NCBI RefSeq assembly: GCF_029350975.1
Contig: NZ_JARKMR010000002.1
Span: forward strand, 372,001-436,000
Source: Maribacter zhoushanensis
GTDB taxonomy: Bacteria > Bacteroidota > Bacteroidia > Flavobacteriales > Flavobacteriaceae
DNA length: 64,000 bases
Reading direction: 5' to 3'
Position 1 is the stretch's first letter; every line of letters begins with the position of its first letter. Positions 62,877 through 64,000 of this stretch are shown here, in pieces. A model generated the notes under the pieces. That model was not told where the DNA came from and did no database searches. It saw only the letters and a list, made by a program, of their open reading frames with translations. A program made the translations under genes and the position numbers.

Positions 62877-63914
62877 TTATTCGGCGTAAGCACCGTGTAA
62901 TCCATTAATGAAATTATTATTTCCTGCTTCGTCTACATGGTAATGATAACCGCGAGTGTCATCTGTGTGACCGCGTAAATCATCTAAGCCGGTAGGCGCA
63001 TTACCATCGGCATCGGTATATTCATAAATACCATAACCATCCATGGCGTATCCTATTAAAGCGGCATGACCGTCTTCTTGCGCAATAGTAGTACTAAAGC
63101 CCGTAGCTGCATGATAATGGTATCCTTGATGTACATTGATATGTCCGCCGGCATCATCAAAAGGAGCAAGTGTATAAGCGCCTAAAATATTATCTGTAGG
63201 TGCCGGAGCAGAAAATTCTATACCGTTTAAAGCAACCCCACGTGTAGATGGTAAAGTGCTAACAGTGCCTGGACCGCCTCCTTGACCAGCAGTTGAAAAG
63301 TACACATCTGTAGATTGCGCAACGGGGGTAACAGGAATAGTAAATGTTTGTGAAAGGTTGGTAATATAAGACGGAAGACATTCTACACAGAAGTTTTCAT
63401 ATGCTTCACCAACATCTGGATTTGCAGCGTTAATGCAGTCATCTTCAGTATCTGTAATATAGATATCGCCATTTGCATCGTACATTAGCCAATTAGAGTC
63501 ATTATAAAATTCAGCCATATTTTCTACGAAAGCTCCGTCTACATCATAAACTTCCCCGCCTTCTAACCAAATACCGCCGGCTGTATCATCATCAGAAATA
63601 TTCCCTGGGCACCACGGTCCCATATTGTGATCAGAAGGTAGACTATTGGTTACTATTTCATAACAATCTGTAGAAGTACCATCTGAAAGTGTACAGGGTA
63701 CTGTGGTTATAGTAACCGTACCATCACTAGTTAAAAAATACGAAGCGTCAACATTTATGGCCAAATCATCGGTAGACATGTCTGTTTCGTCATTTTCATC
63801 TATGGTAACATCTTCGTCTAGTGAAGAATCATCACTACTACAGCTACCAAAATTTAATGCTAAGAATGCAAAAAATGCGAATGCAAAAATTGAATATTTA
63901 TTTTGTTGTATCAT
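62877..63914 (-). CDS. large YHYH-domain lipoprotein
   Basis: The 345-residue protein has a lipoprotein signal (SIFAFAFFAFLALNFGSC) followed by SSDDSSLDEDVTIDENDETD, an acidic surface-export type stretch. The YHYH motif appears twice, GYHYHAATGFS and GYHYHVDEAGNN, with further His in GHINVHQ and LRGHTDD. Several paired Cys (CSDGTSTDCYE-like, CVEC) suggest disulfides. It is expected on the cell surface. The copies may bind a metal or an organic ligand. It is the first gene of a minus-strand set of YHYH, membrane-anchored unknown, YHYH, MORN and SCO. Confidence 0.8.
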   Translation of the reverse strand: MIQQNKYSIFAFAFFAFLALNFGSCSSDDSSLDEDVTIDENDETDMSTDDLAINVDASYFLTSDGTVTITTVPCTLSDGTSTDCYEIVTNSLPSDHNMGPWCPGNISDDDTAGGIWLEGGEVYDVDGAFVENMAEFYNDSNWLMYDANGDIYITDTEDDCINAANPDVGEAYENFCVECLPSYITNLSQTFTIPVTPVAQSTDVYFSTAGQGGGPGTVSTLPSTRGVALNGIEFSAPAPTDNILGAYTLAPFDDAGGHINVHQGYHYHAATGFSTTIAQEDGHAALIGYAMDGYGIYEYTDADGNAPTGLDDLRGHTDDTRGYHYHVDEAGNNNFINGLHGAYAE

Positions 63915-64000
63915 AATATTATTTTTAGATTATTAATTAAATATGATTAAGGTCTGTGTAATTCTTGATTTAATTTTGTTGCAATATTTTCCGTTTTATG

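Overview
The window looks like about 64 kb of chromosome from a marine member of the Flavobacteriaceae (Bacteroidota). The DNA is AT-rich. There is a FecI/FecR/TonB-receptor trio with an STN domain. Many lipoproteins carry acidic or Ser/Asp stretches right after the lipobox Cys. Promoters fit the Bacteroidota -7 consensus TAnnTTTG, Shine-Dalgarno sequences are almost absent, and there is a short primary-type sigma factor without region 1.1. I see no rRNA, tRNA, IS element, prophage or CRISPR array.

Layout. 0-2 kb: the tail of a gene, then a leader RNA that resembles a stripped-down SAM-I riboswitch, in front of an NhaC-superfamily transporter of the type proposed to carry methionine (MetT). 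2-9 kb: an ECF sigma / FecR anti-sigma / TonB-dependent receptor operon followed by a vanadium-haloperoxidase-like lipoprotein and a di-heme cytochrome c peroxidase. 9-20 kb: a beta-barrel protein, FadH, several surface lipoproteins, an exported MTA/SAH nucleosidase overlapping a purine permease, and an arylsulfotransferase-like lipoprotein. 20-28 kb: an iodotyrosine-deiodinase-like flavoprotein, a frameshifted secreted M24 peptidase, a second RpoD-like sigma factor, a DEAD-box helicase, a leishmanolysin-like protease and a patatin. 28-31 kb: a TetR-led reductase operon (Rossmann oxidoreductase, nitroreductase, YqhD). 31-41 kb: a DMT transporter, a half-length degenerate DEAD-box protein, a second patatin, a Kef-type K+/H+ antiporter with its flavodoxin-like partner, MarC, and a 2OG-Fe(II) oxygenase.

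41-55 kb is an oxidoreductase-rich accessory block, mostly on the minus strand, with one AraC regulator inside it and a second at its far end. It holds a quinone reductase interrupted by an in-frame TGA, a 14-bp tandem repeat next to a GC-rich block, a cyclic-nucleotide-domain/thioredoxin-reductase-like fusion without the redox cysteines, a UBP zinc finger, Dps, two Yellow/MRJP-family proteins, AlkB and a solitary OpuAC protein with no export signal. 55-60 kb: SDR, succinate-semialdehyde dehydrogenase, an enone-reductase-like MDR protein and a DJ-1/PfpI protein. The palindrome in front of the MDR gene nearly matches the one in front of the TetR gene 30 kb away, which suggests one carbonyl/electrophile-stress regulon. 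60-64 kb: a minus-strand cluster of two YHYH lipoproteins, a MORN-repeat lipoprotein, a SCO protein and a membrane-anchored unknown.

Main leads: the compact SAM-I-like leader with a 17-bp competing helix, the candidate two-site TetR regulon, the sigma-controlled haloperoxidase/peroxidase operon with a deiodinase-like gene nearby, and the exported MTA/SAH nucleosidase coupled to a purine permease. All functional calls come from reading motifs and protein sequence by eye. No database search was run.
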